Of a stretch of DNA of 64,000 nt, positions 33,958 through 43,196 are shown one piece after another; the first letter of the stretch is position 1; each line of letters opens with the position of its first letter. The stretch is from GCA-020345945 sp964596985 (GTDB lineage Archaea > Thermoproteota > Bathyarchaeia > RBG-16-48-13 > GCA-020345945). The notes beneath the pieces were generated by a model that did no database searches, had not been told where the DNA came from, and saw only the letters and a list, made by a program, of their open reading frames with translations. The stretch is taken from NCBI GenBank assembly GCA_964596985.1, contig CAZQWG010000002.1, forward strand, positions 124,001 through 188,000. The letters run 5' to 3'. The position numbers and the translations under genes were made by a program.

Positions 33958-34923
33958 ATGGAACTTGATGGGCTACGGGTGCTCATAACGGGGGGTGCTG
34001 GGTTCGTCGGCTCTCATCTAGCCGACCTTCTAATCCAGAGAGGGAGCGAGGTGGTCGTGTACGACAACTTCAATCCCTTCTACTCTGGAAAGGAGAGAAA
34101 TGTAGTTCACAACTTGCAGAAGAAGAACTATAGACTGGTCAAAGCGGACATACTCGACTACGAGTCTCTAGTTAAAGCCACAAAGGGAGTTGATGTAGTC
34201 TTCCACCAGGCAGCTCAGGCAGGGGTCAGGTACTCCATCAAGCATCCTCTTGAGGTGCATCGAATTAATACGACTGGAACCTTGAATGTGCTCCTTGCTG
34301 CGAGGGATTCCGATGTATCTAAGGTCGTTTTTGCATCCTCCTCATCCGTCTATGGTGTCCCTCGTTCCCTGCCGATATCTGAGGAGCACCCCACTAATCC
34401 CAACTCACCATATGCAGCCAGCAAACTCGCTGCTGAGAAGTACTGCAAGGTATTCTCAGAGGTCTACGGCCTAGAGGTTGTCATGCTCAGATACTTCTCG
34501 GTCTACGGTCCCCGTGGTAGACCAGACCAGGTTATCAGGGCCTTCGCTGAGAAGATAGCCCAAGGTTTGCCCCCGGTCATATACGGGGACGGGAAGCAGA
34601 CAAGAGACTTCACATATGTTAGTGATGTAGTTGAGGCGAACATCCTTGCCGCAGAGAGTGAAGGGGTTTCTGGAGAGGTGTTCAACATCGGTTTCGGTGG
34701 AAGAATCAGCATAGAGGAGCTGGCAGAGATGGTCATCAATCTCATGGGTAAGACGGGAGAGGTCTCTCCAATTCACGAAAAGACCTATGCCGGTGATTTC
34801 CCTCATACCTGTGCAGACACAGCAAAAGCCTCACGAATGATGGGCTACGCTCCCAGAGTTGAGTTAGAAGATGGATTGAAGAATTTCGTCTCTTGGTATC
34901 AGGCCAATAGAGAGCATCTTTAG
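33958..34923 (+). CDS. NAD-dependent UDP-sugar 4-epimerase (extended SDR)
   Basis: The 321-residue SDR has the Rossmann motif GGAGFVGSHL, the acidic NAD-ribose partner YDNFNPFYSG and the catalytic Ser-Tyr-Lys set (SSSSVYG; SPYAASKLAAEKY). C-terminal substrate blocks are RYFSVYGPRGRPDQVI and YGDGKQTRDFTYVSDVVEA. These fit UDP-glucose or UDP-glucuronate 4-epimerases. Its role would be to supply a C4-inverted nucleotide sugar to the nearby transferases. It lies between a PMT-like gene and a flippase on the same strand. Confidence 0.88.
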   Translation: MELDGLRVLITGGAGFVGSHLADLLIQRGSEVVVYDNFNPFYSGKERNVVHNLQKKNYRLVKADILDYESLVKATKGVDVVFHQAAQAGVRYSIKHPLEVHRINTTGTLNVLLAARDSDVSKVVFASSSSVYGVPRSLPISEEHPTNPNSPYAASKLAAEKYCKVFSEVYGLEVVMLRYFSVYGPRGRPDQVIRAFAEKIAQGLPPVIYGDGKQTRDFTYVSDVVEANILAAESEGVSGEVFNIGFGGRISIEELAEMVINLMGKTGEVSPIHEKTYAGDFPHTCADTAKASRMMGYAPRVELEDGLKNFVSWYQANREHL

Positions 34924-35195
34924 GGTCTTTGATTGTTTCCGACCAATAAAATCAGTCATTTCGAATAGTGCTGACGCGCACTACGCCTTCCATTCTGTCC
35001 ACAGGTATCTATTTTAGATAAGCACAGATCTAGCCGTTCTTCAGCAGCGTGTTGGTCAACCCTGCACAAAGATCCTTGCTAATTCACCAACGGTTTTGAA
35101 ATCCTTGTTGCGATGTCCATAGAGATTCACTAAATAAAGGCTAAATGAAATGGTAAAGACCTACTACAGAAGTCGCCAGGTGAGGAAGAAGATCT

Positions 35196-36719
35196 TTGTC
35201 AGCAACTAAAGTGGCGAAGGGTACCATTTACATTGCGGTACAAAACGTCCTCACCTCTGCGATGGGGATAGCATTCTACATCGTAGCGACACGGTTCCTA
35301 ACTCCCAGCGACATAGGAGCGATCGCAACCCTCCAGTTTACTGTAGCAGTCTACACGACAGTCGCGATTCTCTCGTTGCAGACTGCAGCAACCAAGTATA
35401 TGTCTGAGGAGATTGGCAAGGGGAAACCTGAGATAGCGGCTGCAATAGCACTGCAAACGGTAAAGCTTGTTGGCGTTAGCTCAATCCTCATACTCTGCCT
35501 AGCCTATCTCTTCTCTCCCTTATTGGCAGCCAGCTTCCTAGGGGACCCTTCGAAATCACTGATCTTCACGATCGCTCTAGTATCAGCATTCTTTGGCATA
35601 CTGAAGCAGATGTATGTCTCATTTCTTCAGGGGGTTCAGAGTCTAGACCTCTTCGCCAAGACCCATATTGCTACGGTACTTGTGTCGAGTGGGTTAGCCG
35701 TCCTTGCAGTTATACTTGGTTACGGTTTGACTGGGGTAGTCACCGCGTGGTTGGTGAGCCAGATTGCGGGGTTCGGTTTGTCAGCATTCTTCTACAGAGG
35801 TTGCTTGCCTGAACCCGGTACAAAGGGCTATTCTTTCCGTAGGCTGTTCGCGTTCGCAGTTCCGCTTCTCTTGTTGGGGTTGATAGGGTTGGTTGCCAAC
35901 TGGTCTGACCGGATTATCTTCCTGGCAATTGCAGGGAGCCTATCGGATCTTGGAATATACGATCTGGCGGTTCGAGGGAGCATGACCCTTTCGATCATAC
36001 CGTATGCTATTGGGATAGCTGTTCTACCGGCATTCTCGGAGCTTTATGGGCGTGTCGGAAAAGAGGGCATGGGTGAAGCAGTGAGACTGTCTACTAGATA
36101 TTTAGCGTATCTCATCTTCCCTGCCGCTATTGGTCTTGCAGGTATATCAGAAACCTCGATTGTCCTCCTATTTGGTGAAGAGTACTCTCGGGCAGGATTG
36201 TCTTTGTCGATCCTCTCAGTGGCATACATCATGACCGCATATAATGTGATCTTTATTTCAGCACTACAGGCGATAGGGGAGACGGGTGTCTTCATCAAGA
36301 TTGGGCTCGCAACAATGATCACGCAGACGAGTCTGGTTACTCTACTCAGCCCTTTCATTGGAATATTAGGACCGACGATCGCAAGGGCTGTGATGCAAAT
36401 TGTCGGATTTGCGTATCCCCTCTACGAGTTGAGGAAGAGGGTGGGTGTTGAGATCGATGTGGGGGCTGCAGAAAAAGCCATCCTCTCATCGCTGTTGATG
36501 GCTGTGCCGATAAACCTCGTAGATGGAATGTTGAAAACCGTCTTGGCGACTCCTCTCAGATTCCTGCTCGACATTCTGCTGGGTATAACACTCTACTCTA
36601 TTCTCGCCATTCTCCTAAGGCTCCTAGAAAAGAGGGATGTGAAGTTGTTAAGGCAGGTTTCTCCTCGATACCTCGATTCGATATTCGACTTACTGGAGAA
36701 GACTGTGCTTAAAAACTGA
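35196..36719 (+). CDS. Polysaccharide/oligosaccharide flippase (MATE/Wzx-like)
   Basis: The 507-residue protein has about 14 hydrophobic helices with the repeat rhythm of the MOP superfamily. It begins KVAKGTIYIAVQNVLTSAMG, then VATRFLTPSDIGAIATLQF, the Wzx-like 'R-x-L-x-P-x-D-x-G' block. Such proteins turn lipid-linked sugars across the membrane, connecting cytoplasmic GT2/GT4 enzymes to external GT-C enzymes. A GAGGAAG lies ahead of the TTG start. It is preceded by the epimerase and followed by a convergent GT4. Confidence 0.82.
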   Translation: MSATKVAKGTIYIAVQNVLTSAMGIAFYIVATRFLTPSDIGAIATLQFTVAVYTTVAILSLQTAATKYMSEEIGKGKPEIAAAIALQTVKLVGVSSILILCLAYLFSPLLAASFLGDPSKSLIFTIALVSAFFGILKQMYVSFLQGVQSLDLFAKTHIATVLVSSGLAVLAVILGYGLTGVVTAWLVSQIAGFGLSAFFYRGCLPEPGTKGYSFRRLFAFAVPLLLLGLIGLVANWSDRIIFLAIAGSLSDLGIYDLAVRGSMTLSIIPYAIGIAVLPAFSELYGRVGKEGMGEAVRLSTRYLAYLIFPAAIGLAGISETSIVLLFGEEYSRAGLSLSILSVAYIMTAYNVIFISALQAIGETGVFIKIGLATMITQTSLVTLLSPFIGILGPTIARAVMQIVGFAYPLYELRKRVGVEIDVGAAEKAILSSLLMAVPINLVDGMLKTVLATPLRFLLDILLGITLYSILAILLRLLEKRDVKLLRQVSPRYLDSIFDLLEKTVLKN

Positions 36720-36757
36720 GTTGGATTCGCCAGTTTATTCTTAGAGTCGAATCTGAG

Positions 36758-37924
36758 TCAGGATGTGGCGGTTTTTATGTAGACTTCTCTCATGTCTTGG
36801 GCGATCTCATCCCAAGAATACCGATGTGCAGCCCGAAGAGCGTTCTCAACCAATCGTCGCCTGAGGGTCGTATCCTCAAAGAGTTCGGTGATGGCGTCCG
36901 CGATGGCTTGAGGATTTCCCATCTCTACAACCAGACCTGTATGCCTATGTTTGACAAAGTCAAGAGCCGCATTGTTAGGGGCATCAACTATTACAACCGG
37001 AGTCCCGGCAACCAGAGCCTCAAGGGCAACCATATTGAACCCTTCCCTAGTTGACGGGGAGACTAGAATGGAAGCACTCTTCATATGTTCGGCAATCGAC
37101 TGGTAACTTGGAAGCAAACCATGGAATACGACATTACTCGACACGGAACATTCCGAGGCTATTCTCTTTAACTCATCCCTCATCGGACCATCTCCCACTA
37201 CATGAAGGGAAGAATCAGGATATCTCTTCTTGACGATAGCCATGGCGGCTATTAGCCAGTCTAAGTGTTTATGGGAGATCAGCCGTCCGACAAAAAGAAC
37301 CTTGGAGGGATCTCGTTGTACTTTAATGGAATCGAATAGGCTGAGGTCGACACCGTTTGGGACTACATCTATTCTCGACTCAGGTACTCTGTAGATCTTG
37401 TTGAGAGCTGAAGCAGTCCACCGAGATACTGCTACAATTCTGCTGGGAATACGTGTCGCTGCCTCTTCGAATAGGTTTCCTATTCGGGCACTTATAGTGT
37501 TGCCTAGATACTCGTTCCAGTATGAACCCCATACCTCATGGAATGTGACGACAAGTGGCGCATCCCACAGGCTGGACAGGAGCTTAGCAGACAGTGATGG
37601 TATGTAGGGAAAGGAACTACAGTCAACGACATCGAAACGGTCGAGTCTCCCAAGAATCTCTTTCAGGAGTGCAAGAGAATACCCGACAGCAGGCCATATC
37701 CTCCTCCTCCCTGAGCCAGTGTAAAGTTCTTTGAAATCAAAGATACGGTGAACATTTACACCCTCTACAACCTCTTCCTCATCTATCCCAGGGGGTCTCA
37801 TCGTAAACACATGTACCTCATCTTCCTTGGATAATCTTCTCGAGATCTCCCAGTAGCGCTTTTCTGCGCCTCCTTTAACATACGGGAAGAAGAGTTCACA
37901 CAACATGGCTATACGTATCTTCAG
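36758..37924 (-). CDS. GT4-family (GT-B fold) glycosyltransferase
   Basis: The GT-B protein has the N-terminal glycine loop LFFPYVKGGAEKRYWEIS and later VVTFHEVWG. The C-terminal donor domain has KVLFVGRLISHKHLDWLI, VGDGPMRDELK, and SPSTREGFNMVALEALVAGTPVV, the E-x7-E motif. The first canonical start in frame is ATG 37906, but that omits the first beta strand. The upstream codons CTG-AAG-ATA-CGT-ATA-GCC encode (M)KIRIA, exactly the usual GT4 start 'MKIxxx'. I therefore place the start at CTG 37924, with GGGGGA just upstream. The donor sugar is unknown. Confidence 0.8.
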   Translation of the reverse strand: MKIRIAMLCELFFPYVKGGAEKRYWEISRRLSKEDEVHVFTMRPPGIDEEEVVEGVNVHRIFDFKELYTGSGRRRIWPAVGYSLALLKEILGRLDRFDVVDCSSFPYIPSLSAKLLSSLWDAPLVVTFHEVWGSYWNEYLGNTISARIGNLFEEAATRIPSRIVAVSRWTASALNKIYRVPESRIDVVPNGVDLSLFDSIKVQRDPSKVLFVGRLISHKHLDWLIAAMAIVKKRYPDSSLHVVGDGPMRDELKRIASECSVSSNVVFHGLLPSYQSIAEHMKSASILVSPSTREGFNMVALEALVAGTPVVIVDAPNNAALDFVKHRHTGLVVEMGNPQAIADAITELFEDTTLRRRLVENALRAAHRYSWDEIAQDMREVYIKTATS

Positions 37925-38242
37925 TGTCCCCCATGCATGCAGATGATGTGGCGAATGTCCATGGTAATCCTAGCTGTAACCCTTCTTATCTATTCTCTCT
38001 GAATCTTGAGACAATTAGTAGGTATCTGCAGATTAAATGAAAGAAATTAACCAGTTCTTGAGATCATACTTGACGCCAATATTTGATCGCTTTTACAGGA
38101 ATGCGGCACGCGTGTATCGTAGAGATGTGTATCCAGATTCTTGGAATGCCTCAGACTCTTCGAGTGCACCAGAGTGTTGTAAAATTCGAAGAATCCGGTG
38201 AAAAATGGCCTTCCAATCTACTGGTTGAACACTCAACAATTT
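37925..38242. other. Intergenic region, nothing recognised
   Basis: This is a 318-bp A+T-rich stretch between the GT4 and the first large YfhO-like gene, both on the minus strand. It should contain the GT4 promoter and the 3' end signal of nothing on the plus strand. GATTCTT/AAGAATC occur about 55 bp apart (near 38137 and 38190) as a weak inverted repeat. No tRNA, ORF or repeat array is seen. Confidence 0.35.
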
Positions 38243-40648
38243 CTATTTACAGTTGACGTAGTATCCACCTTTTCTGGCAAGACGTAGTATCTTTTGAAGG
38301 CTCCTTTTACTTCTCCAGATTATGCTGACTACCAATGTCAAGCAGGCTATTGAACTCAATACCATTCCAATTCTGAAGCTTATTGGCTCGAATATTAGCC
38401 TGATTGTAGTTTTTCCTCCAGGTAGGACAATCGCAAACAATGCATCATTTGCCTGAAACAGCTTCATTCTCTTTCCATTGCAGTAGACATTCCATCCAGG
38501 AAGATATGCTTGACTGATCTGTAGAAAGCCTGTTTGAGTGGTCGCTATCTCTGCGTCTAGGCTGTCCGAAGTATAGGATTGGATCTGTATAGAAGTATTC
38601 ACCCGACTCTTGTTTATCCTATCAAGAATTGATCTGGGGATTGCTTCACTAGGTCTTAGTATAGTTCCACCGTATTGTTGATAGAGTTCTAAGAGTAGCT
38701 CTCTTTCCGCTGAGTCCACTCCCATATCTTCGTCTGCAAGAACTATCACATCAAATAGTCTCAATTCATCTGCAGAGAAGTCTTCGAGAGGTCGATTTGC
38801 GAGTAGAACCGCAGTTTTTCTAGGATCAAATCCTTCTTGGTCTATTATTCGTCTTGAAACATTCTTCCAAAGTTCTTGGTCTGAACATACTACCAAAATG
38901 GCATGATTCACTGGGTGAATTCTTTGAACAAAGTATTCGTTACGATAAAGGCGAAGTCTTCTTCCTGACCAGTGCTTCGCTGAATACTCGAAGACTAATT
39001 TAGGATTGTCGAGTTCATAATGGCTTATCACATACTTCGTGTTCAGTAGACCAAGTATCTTCATAGATTCATGCCTCTCGGCGTAAGAAAAGAAATCAGA
39101 GTAAGCATTAACATGAACAAACCCCTCGGCATTCACACACTCAAAACCATTCCGAGGGTAGGAGTGCATATCCCCGTAGTCTGAGAAGGCAAAAGGATCC
39201 GTAATGTATATCCTAAATGGGACATCATTCGCAGTGTGCCTAGATAGATATTTCATTATCTGGTTCTTACCCGTATGTACTTCGCCAATCTCAACGTATG
39301 TGATTCCATACGAAACTAGATCTACCATTACAAGCCCAACCATGAAGTAGACTAGGATTCTCGACAAATCCAGCTTGAAGAATAGCCGATTGTCCCTGAG
39401 CCTGTTTTGAAGCTCCGTTGTCAAGAGACCCGCAAGGGCTGAAACCGTCAGTTGTGTTAGTATCAGGAATCTTGATTGAATTCTTATCCACTTAAAGAAG
39501 AAAAAGATACCAAAGACAAGATCCAAGAAGACACTCATACACGTTCCAAGTAACGGTAATAACGTAAGATAGTACCCTGCCGAGAGCCCCGTGAGTATTA
39601 AAGTAGTGATTGTCAGGAAGAGAATAAGGGACCGATTCTTCTTCAATGACTTGTTACAGATTAATACCGCTGGCAGACTAATCACAAGGGAACCTAGATA
39701 AAATGTCGATTCATCACTCATCACATCTCGTGAAACCATAGTATTGATCAAATTGTCCAGTTTCACAGATGACTGTTCGATAGTCCCGATGCCAATATTC
39801 TCCCATGGTACTTGCCTTCCCGGAAGTCGAATGTAGGAAGCTATTTCCATGAATGGCAAGATCTTCACTGCCGAGAGCATGAATGCAAAAGACAATGCGA
39901 GAAAAAGGGATGTTATTATCATCAAGAGTGATTTGTACAGTCTCTTCCAGCACACCTTCCTCGTACCTAGTTGAATAACGCATAGATCTGTATTGTCGAG
40001 GCATCGGTAAATTGCATAGATACTCAAAAAGAAAATAGTATGGAAGAATATGTTTATCCCTCCTGAGTGAATCTGAAGTGAAAGTGGTAGCCCGGTTAGG
40101 ACTGCATATGTTCTGCTTTTCTTCTGCAATGCAAGTTCGAAGGTGGCAAGAACCAATGGAATCCAGCTATACCCATACAACATTGAAAGATGGCCTGAAC
40201 AAATAGTAGAAAAAAGATAGCCGCTAAACATGAAACCTATTGCAGAAACCAGGGATGCTTCAGCGGTTTGCTTCCAGACCATCATCAAAGTATACATTGC
40301 TATTCCAGATATGATCGTGTGAAGGAGAATGGAATATCTAATAGCAACAAATTCGTTTGGTGAACCTGAAAGGAGAATAATCGGAAAATAGTAAATCGGA
40401 TTCTGGATTTCTGCGAAGTATGGCACGCCACATGAAAGAAAACTGTTGATAAATGGAATACGATGCCACTCCATCATGGAATATCTGAGAAACCAATATA
40501 GAAAATTCCAACCACCTCCACTGTGTCCCATCATGTCATTGCCGAGACCGTTATACTCGTTCGGTGCAAGTACAAAATCATTCAACGCGACCCATGCTAG
40601 GACAAAGATAACAATCCCATGCAGAAGGTGTCTTGTCTTCTTCGACAT
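38243..40648 (-). CDS. YfhO-like large polytopic membrane protein
   Basis: This is an 801-residue protein with about 12 membrane helices over the first 500 residues, a soluble C-terminal domain and a last helix near the end. The C-terminal block GFLQISQAYLPGWNVYCNGK, then ANDALFAIVLPGGKTTIRL, is the YfhO signature ('PGW...G..H/K-x-v-x-f'). Bacterial YfhO glycosylates lipoteichoic acid with a polyprenyl-linked donor. I start at the internal ATG 40648 because GGAG lies 6 nt upstream; ATG 40705 lacks one. Composition is more A+T-rich than the first 35 kb. Two more members lie at 52257 and 56227. Confidence 0.75.
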   Translation of the reverse strand: MSKKTRHLLHGIVIFVLAWVALNDFVLAPNEYNGLGNDMMGHSGGGWNFLYWFLRYSMMEWHRIPFINSFLSCGVPYFAEIQNPIYYFPIILLSGSPNEFVAIRYSILLHTIISGIAMYTLMMVWKQTAEASLVSAIGFMFSGYLFSTICSGHLSMLYGYSWIPLVLATFELALQKKSRTYAVLTGLPLSLQIHSGGINIFFHTIFFLSIYAIYRCLDNTDLCVIQLGTRKVCWKRLYKSLLMIITSLFLALSFAFMLSAVKILPFMEIASYIRLPGRQVPWENIGIGTIEQSSVKLDNLINTMVSRDVMSDESTFYLGSLVISLPAVLICNKSLKKNRSLILFLTITTLILTGLSAGYYLTLLPLLGTCMSVFLDLVFGIFFFFKWIRIQSRFLILTQLTVSALAGLLTTELQNRLRDNRLFFKLDLSRILVYFMVGLVMVDLVSYGITYVEIGEVHTGKNQIMKYLSRHTANDVPFRIYITDPFAFSDYGDMHSYPRNGFECVNAEGFVHVNAYSDFFSYAERHESMKILGLLNTKYVISHYELDNPKLVFEYSAKHWSGRRLRLYRNEYFVQRIHPVNHAILVVCSDQELWKNVSRRIIDQEGFDPRKTAVLLANRPLEDFSADELRLFDVIVLADEDMGVDSAERELLLELYQQYGGTILRPSEAIPRSILDRINKSRVNTSIQIQSYTSDSLDAEIATTQTGFLQISQAYLPGWNVYCNGKRMKLFQANDALFAIVLPGGKTTIRLIFEPISFRIGMVLSSIACLTLVVSIIWRSKRSLQKILRLARKGGYYVNCK

Positions 40649-40972
40649 CTCTTTCTCCAAACCTGTCCTATTACATCCATTCTTTTGCGTGTTAATAGAA
40701 GCCATAATCTATCTTGAGTACTTCTCTTCAAATTGATATGTCTCACAGACTTCTACAATCGGTATGTGAAACAACCATTTTCAGAGTTGCGCTACTAGAT
40801 GTACTGCATTATGCGCTGGCACTTCCAAAGCCGATTCTACAAACCGAAAATGGGCAAGAGAAAAAAACTCACATACTCAAAAAATTGATTAGTCTGTGCT
40901 GAGACCAACTGTTAGCTTTCAAGTATCTCTATGCCTCAATAACGATTAACGCGATCAATCTGAGATGTGAAC

Positions 40973-42391
40973 ATGAAAATTGCTCTAGTTCATCCCCCCT
41001 TCACCTTGGAGGATTTGACAGGCGGAACTCCAAGCATGAAATCAGTTATGAATATTATTCCACCGCTTGGAATTGCCTATATCGGAGCGGTACTTGAACA
41101 GGCAGGTCATGACGTAGCCATATACGATTGCCAACTCGATATAACACATGAAGAGCTGACTAGGCGTCTCATCTTAGACGACCCTGAGTTGGTGGGCATT
41201 AGTGCAACAACGCCTACCTTCCCAAGTGCTCTTCAGGTTGGAAAAGAGGTCAAGCAGTCGCTTCCCGAGACTATCACAGTGATTGGTGGGGTTCACGTGA
41301 CTGCTCTGCCCCGAGAGGTGATGAGCTTTGATTGTTTCGATATCGGTGTTCTCGGAGAAGGGGAAGAGACTATGGAAGAGCTATCCGCTCACATCGCGAG
41401 GAAGGGTACTTCTAACCTGAAAAAAGTCGCCGGAATCATCTATCGAGACGGTGGAAGAATCAAGATTACGGGAAGGAGACCCCCCATCAAGGATCTTGAT
41501 TCTCTGCCATACCCTGCAAGACATCTCTTATCTCCCCTCTCTGAATATAGACCCACCCCAGCGTCCTATAGACAACTTCCCCTTGCACATCTCATGACCA
41601 CAAGAGGCTGTCCCTACCAGTGCACCTTCTGTGATAGAAGCATCTTCGGTTCTAAATACCGGGCAAGAAGCGTCAATAACGTCATGGGTGAGATCGCAGA
41701 AGTGGTGGAGAAGTATGGGGTTCGGGAGATCAAATTCTTCGACGACACTTTCACTCTGGACAAGAAGAGGGTTTCAGCAATATGCAGGGAATTCAAGGAA
41801 AGAAAGCTGGATCTTGAATGGTCATGCCTGACAAGAGTTGACTCAGTGACAAAGGAGATGCTCACTGAGATGAGAGACGCTGGTTGCTGGCAGGTCCTTT
41901 TCGGTCTTGAATCAGGAGATCCTCGGATGCTCTCGCTCTTAAAGAAGGGTACCACAGTTGAGCAGAACAGGAGAGCTGTGAGACTGGCTCAGAGTGTAGG
42001 TCTGAGCGTGAGAGCCGACTTTATAGTTGGTACCCCCGGTGAAACGAAAGACAGCATGGAGAGAACCCTTGAATTCGCAATCCAGATGAACATGGATTTC
42101 GCCCACTTCAACAAGTTCACACCCTATCCAGGCACGGAATTATACCATAGACTCATCGATGAAGGTTATACATTTGATTTTGTGACTAGAAGTTGCAGCC
42201 AACTGGATCACACGTACACCATGTACAGTCCAGATGGAATGACTGGTGAGGAATTGAGCAGTTTCGTCGATAAAGCATACAAGAGTTACTATCTGAGATC
42301 GGAGTATATCTTTAAACAGCTCTCCAAAATTCGTTCTCTCACGGATGTCGATAGGATGATCAAAGGATTCTCTGCAATCTATAACCTATAG
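40973..42391 (+). CDS. B12-binding radical SAM protein
   Basis: From ATG 40973 the 472-residue protein begins MKIALVHPPF. An N-terminal cobalamin-binding Rossmann domain follows (IIPPLGIAYIGAVLEQAGHDVAIYD, with VGISATTPTF and VIGGVHVTALP). Then comes a radical SAM core with TTRGCPYQCTFCDRSIFG (three cysteines for the 4Fe-4S cluster) and FGLESGDPRMLSLLKKGTT. Such enzymes methylate or rearrange unactivated carbons in lipids, sugars and antibiotics. Here it may modify a glycan or lipid carrier. A GTG six bases upstream is a poorer start. Confidence 0.85.
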   Translation: MKIALVHPPFTLEDLTGGTPSMKSVMNIIPPLGIAYIGAVLEQAGHDVAIYDCQLDITHEELTRRLILDDPELVGISATTPTFPSALQVGKEVKQSLPETITVIGGVHVTALPREVMSFDCFDIGVLGEGEETMEELSAHIARKGTSNLKKVAGIIYRDGGRIKITGRRPPIKDLDSLPYPARHLLSPLSEYRPTPASYRQLPLAHLMTTRGCPYQCTFCDRSIFGSKYRARSVNNVMGEIAEVVEKYGVREIKFFDDTFTLDKKRVSAICREFKERKLDLEWSCLTRVDSVTKEMLTEMRDAGCWQVLFGLESGDPRMLSLLKKGTTVEQNRRAVRLAQSVGLSVRADFIVGTPGETKDSMERTLEFAIQMNMDFAHFNKFTPYPGTELYHRLIDEGYTFDFVTRSCSQLDHTYTMYSPDGMTGEELSSFVDKAYKSYYLRSEYIFKQLSKIRSLTDVDRMIKGFSAIYNL

Positions 42392-42425
42392 TTGTTCACC
42401 TCAACTAAGAAGAAACATCTGTGAG

Positions 42426-43169
42426 TTAACCGAGGAATCTCAGTCGAAGAATCTCCATTCCATAGGAGTATCCTTGCTGCAACAGGGACAATAGAGTCGG
42501 AGCCGTTTTACTCTCTCCTGAACGCCTGTTGGCACATATATACGGGATTTCCTTAATTCTGAAGCCGGCCTTCAAGCAGCGGTAAACGAATCCTATGAAG
42601 TACTCACCATGATGACCTGTTAAGACCACCTTCTCGAAGACTTCACGACGGCACGCAACGAACCCGCTAGTATAATCCCTCACAGAAGGATTCAGGGTCA
42701 GTCTCGCAAAATAGCTGATTAGAAGACTTGCCAAAGTGCGTACCAGAGAATACTCGGACCTCCCTCCCTTGACAAACCGAGAAGCCACAACCACATCAAA
42801 ATATCTTATCTCCTCGGTTAAAAACGGAATCAACCGAGGAGGATGAGAAAAATCACAGTCCATCCACACTATGACTGCTCCTTTCGCAGCTGAAATTCCT
42901 GTCTGAAGTGCTGTTGCCAGCCCCCTCTCATTCATTCTCCGGATCAAACGAATATGAGGTATCTGCGCCTCCATCTTCTTGACTACCTTCCATGTCCCAT
43001 CCGGCGAATTATCGTCAACAACTATGATCTCGAACTGTCCAATCTCCCTGACTTCTCGGCGGATGGATTCTATGAGAGGCAGAATATTCTCTCTCTCATT
43101 GAAAGTCGGCAGTATTATAGAAAGATCCAAGAGGAGCCGCTCTTCAGAACCAGCCCGTATTCTATTCAC
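42426..43169 (-). CDS. DPM1-like GT2 (polyprenyl-phosphate hexose synthase)
   Basis: The 247-residue protein has LSIILPTFNERENILPLIESI, VDDNSPDGTWKVV, RGLATALQTGISAAKGAVIVWMDCDFSHPPRLIP (D-x-D as DCDFSHPP) and VVASRFVKGG, with YTSGFVACRREVF. This is the dolichol-phosphate mannose synthase pattern without a C-terminal membrane domain. It would make the lipid-linked donor used by GT-C enzymes. The start is GTG and it runs on the same strand as the DegT gene 27 bp upstream. Confidence 0.84.
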   Translation of the reverse strand: MNRIRAGSEERLLLDLSIILPTFNERENILPLIESIRREVREIGQFEIIVVDDNSPDGTWKVVKKMEAQIPHIRLIRRMNERGLATALQTGISAAKGAVIVWMDCDFSHPPRLIPFLTEEIRYFDVVVASRFVKGGRSEYSLVRTLASLLISYFARLTLNPSVRDYTSGFVACRREVFEKVVLTGHHGEYFIGFVYRCLKAGFRIKEIPYICANRRSGESKTAPTLLSLLQQGYSYGMEILRLRFLG

Positions 43170-43196
43170 AGTCTTAGCAGATTCTTAGAATTATAC

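Noticed and set aside
40714..40902. 62-codon ORF in the gap before the radical SAM gene
   Set aside because: Low-complexity, overlaps the promoter region, no supporting signal.
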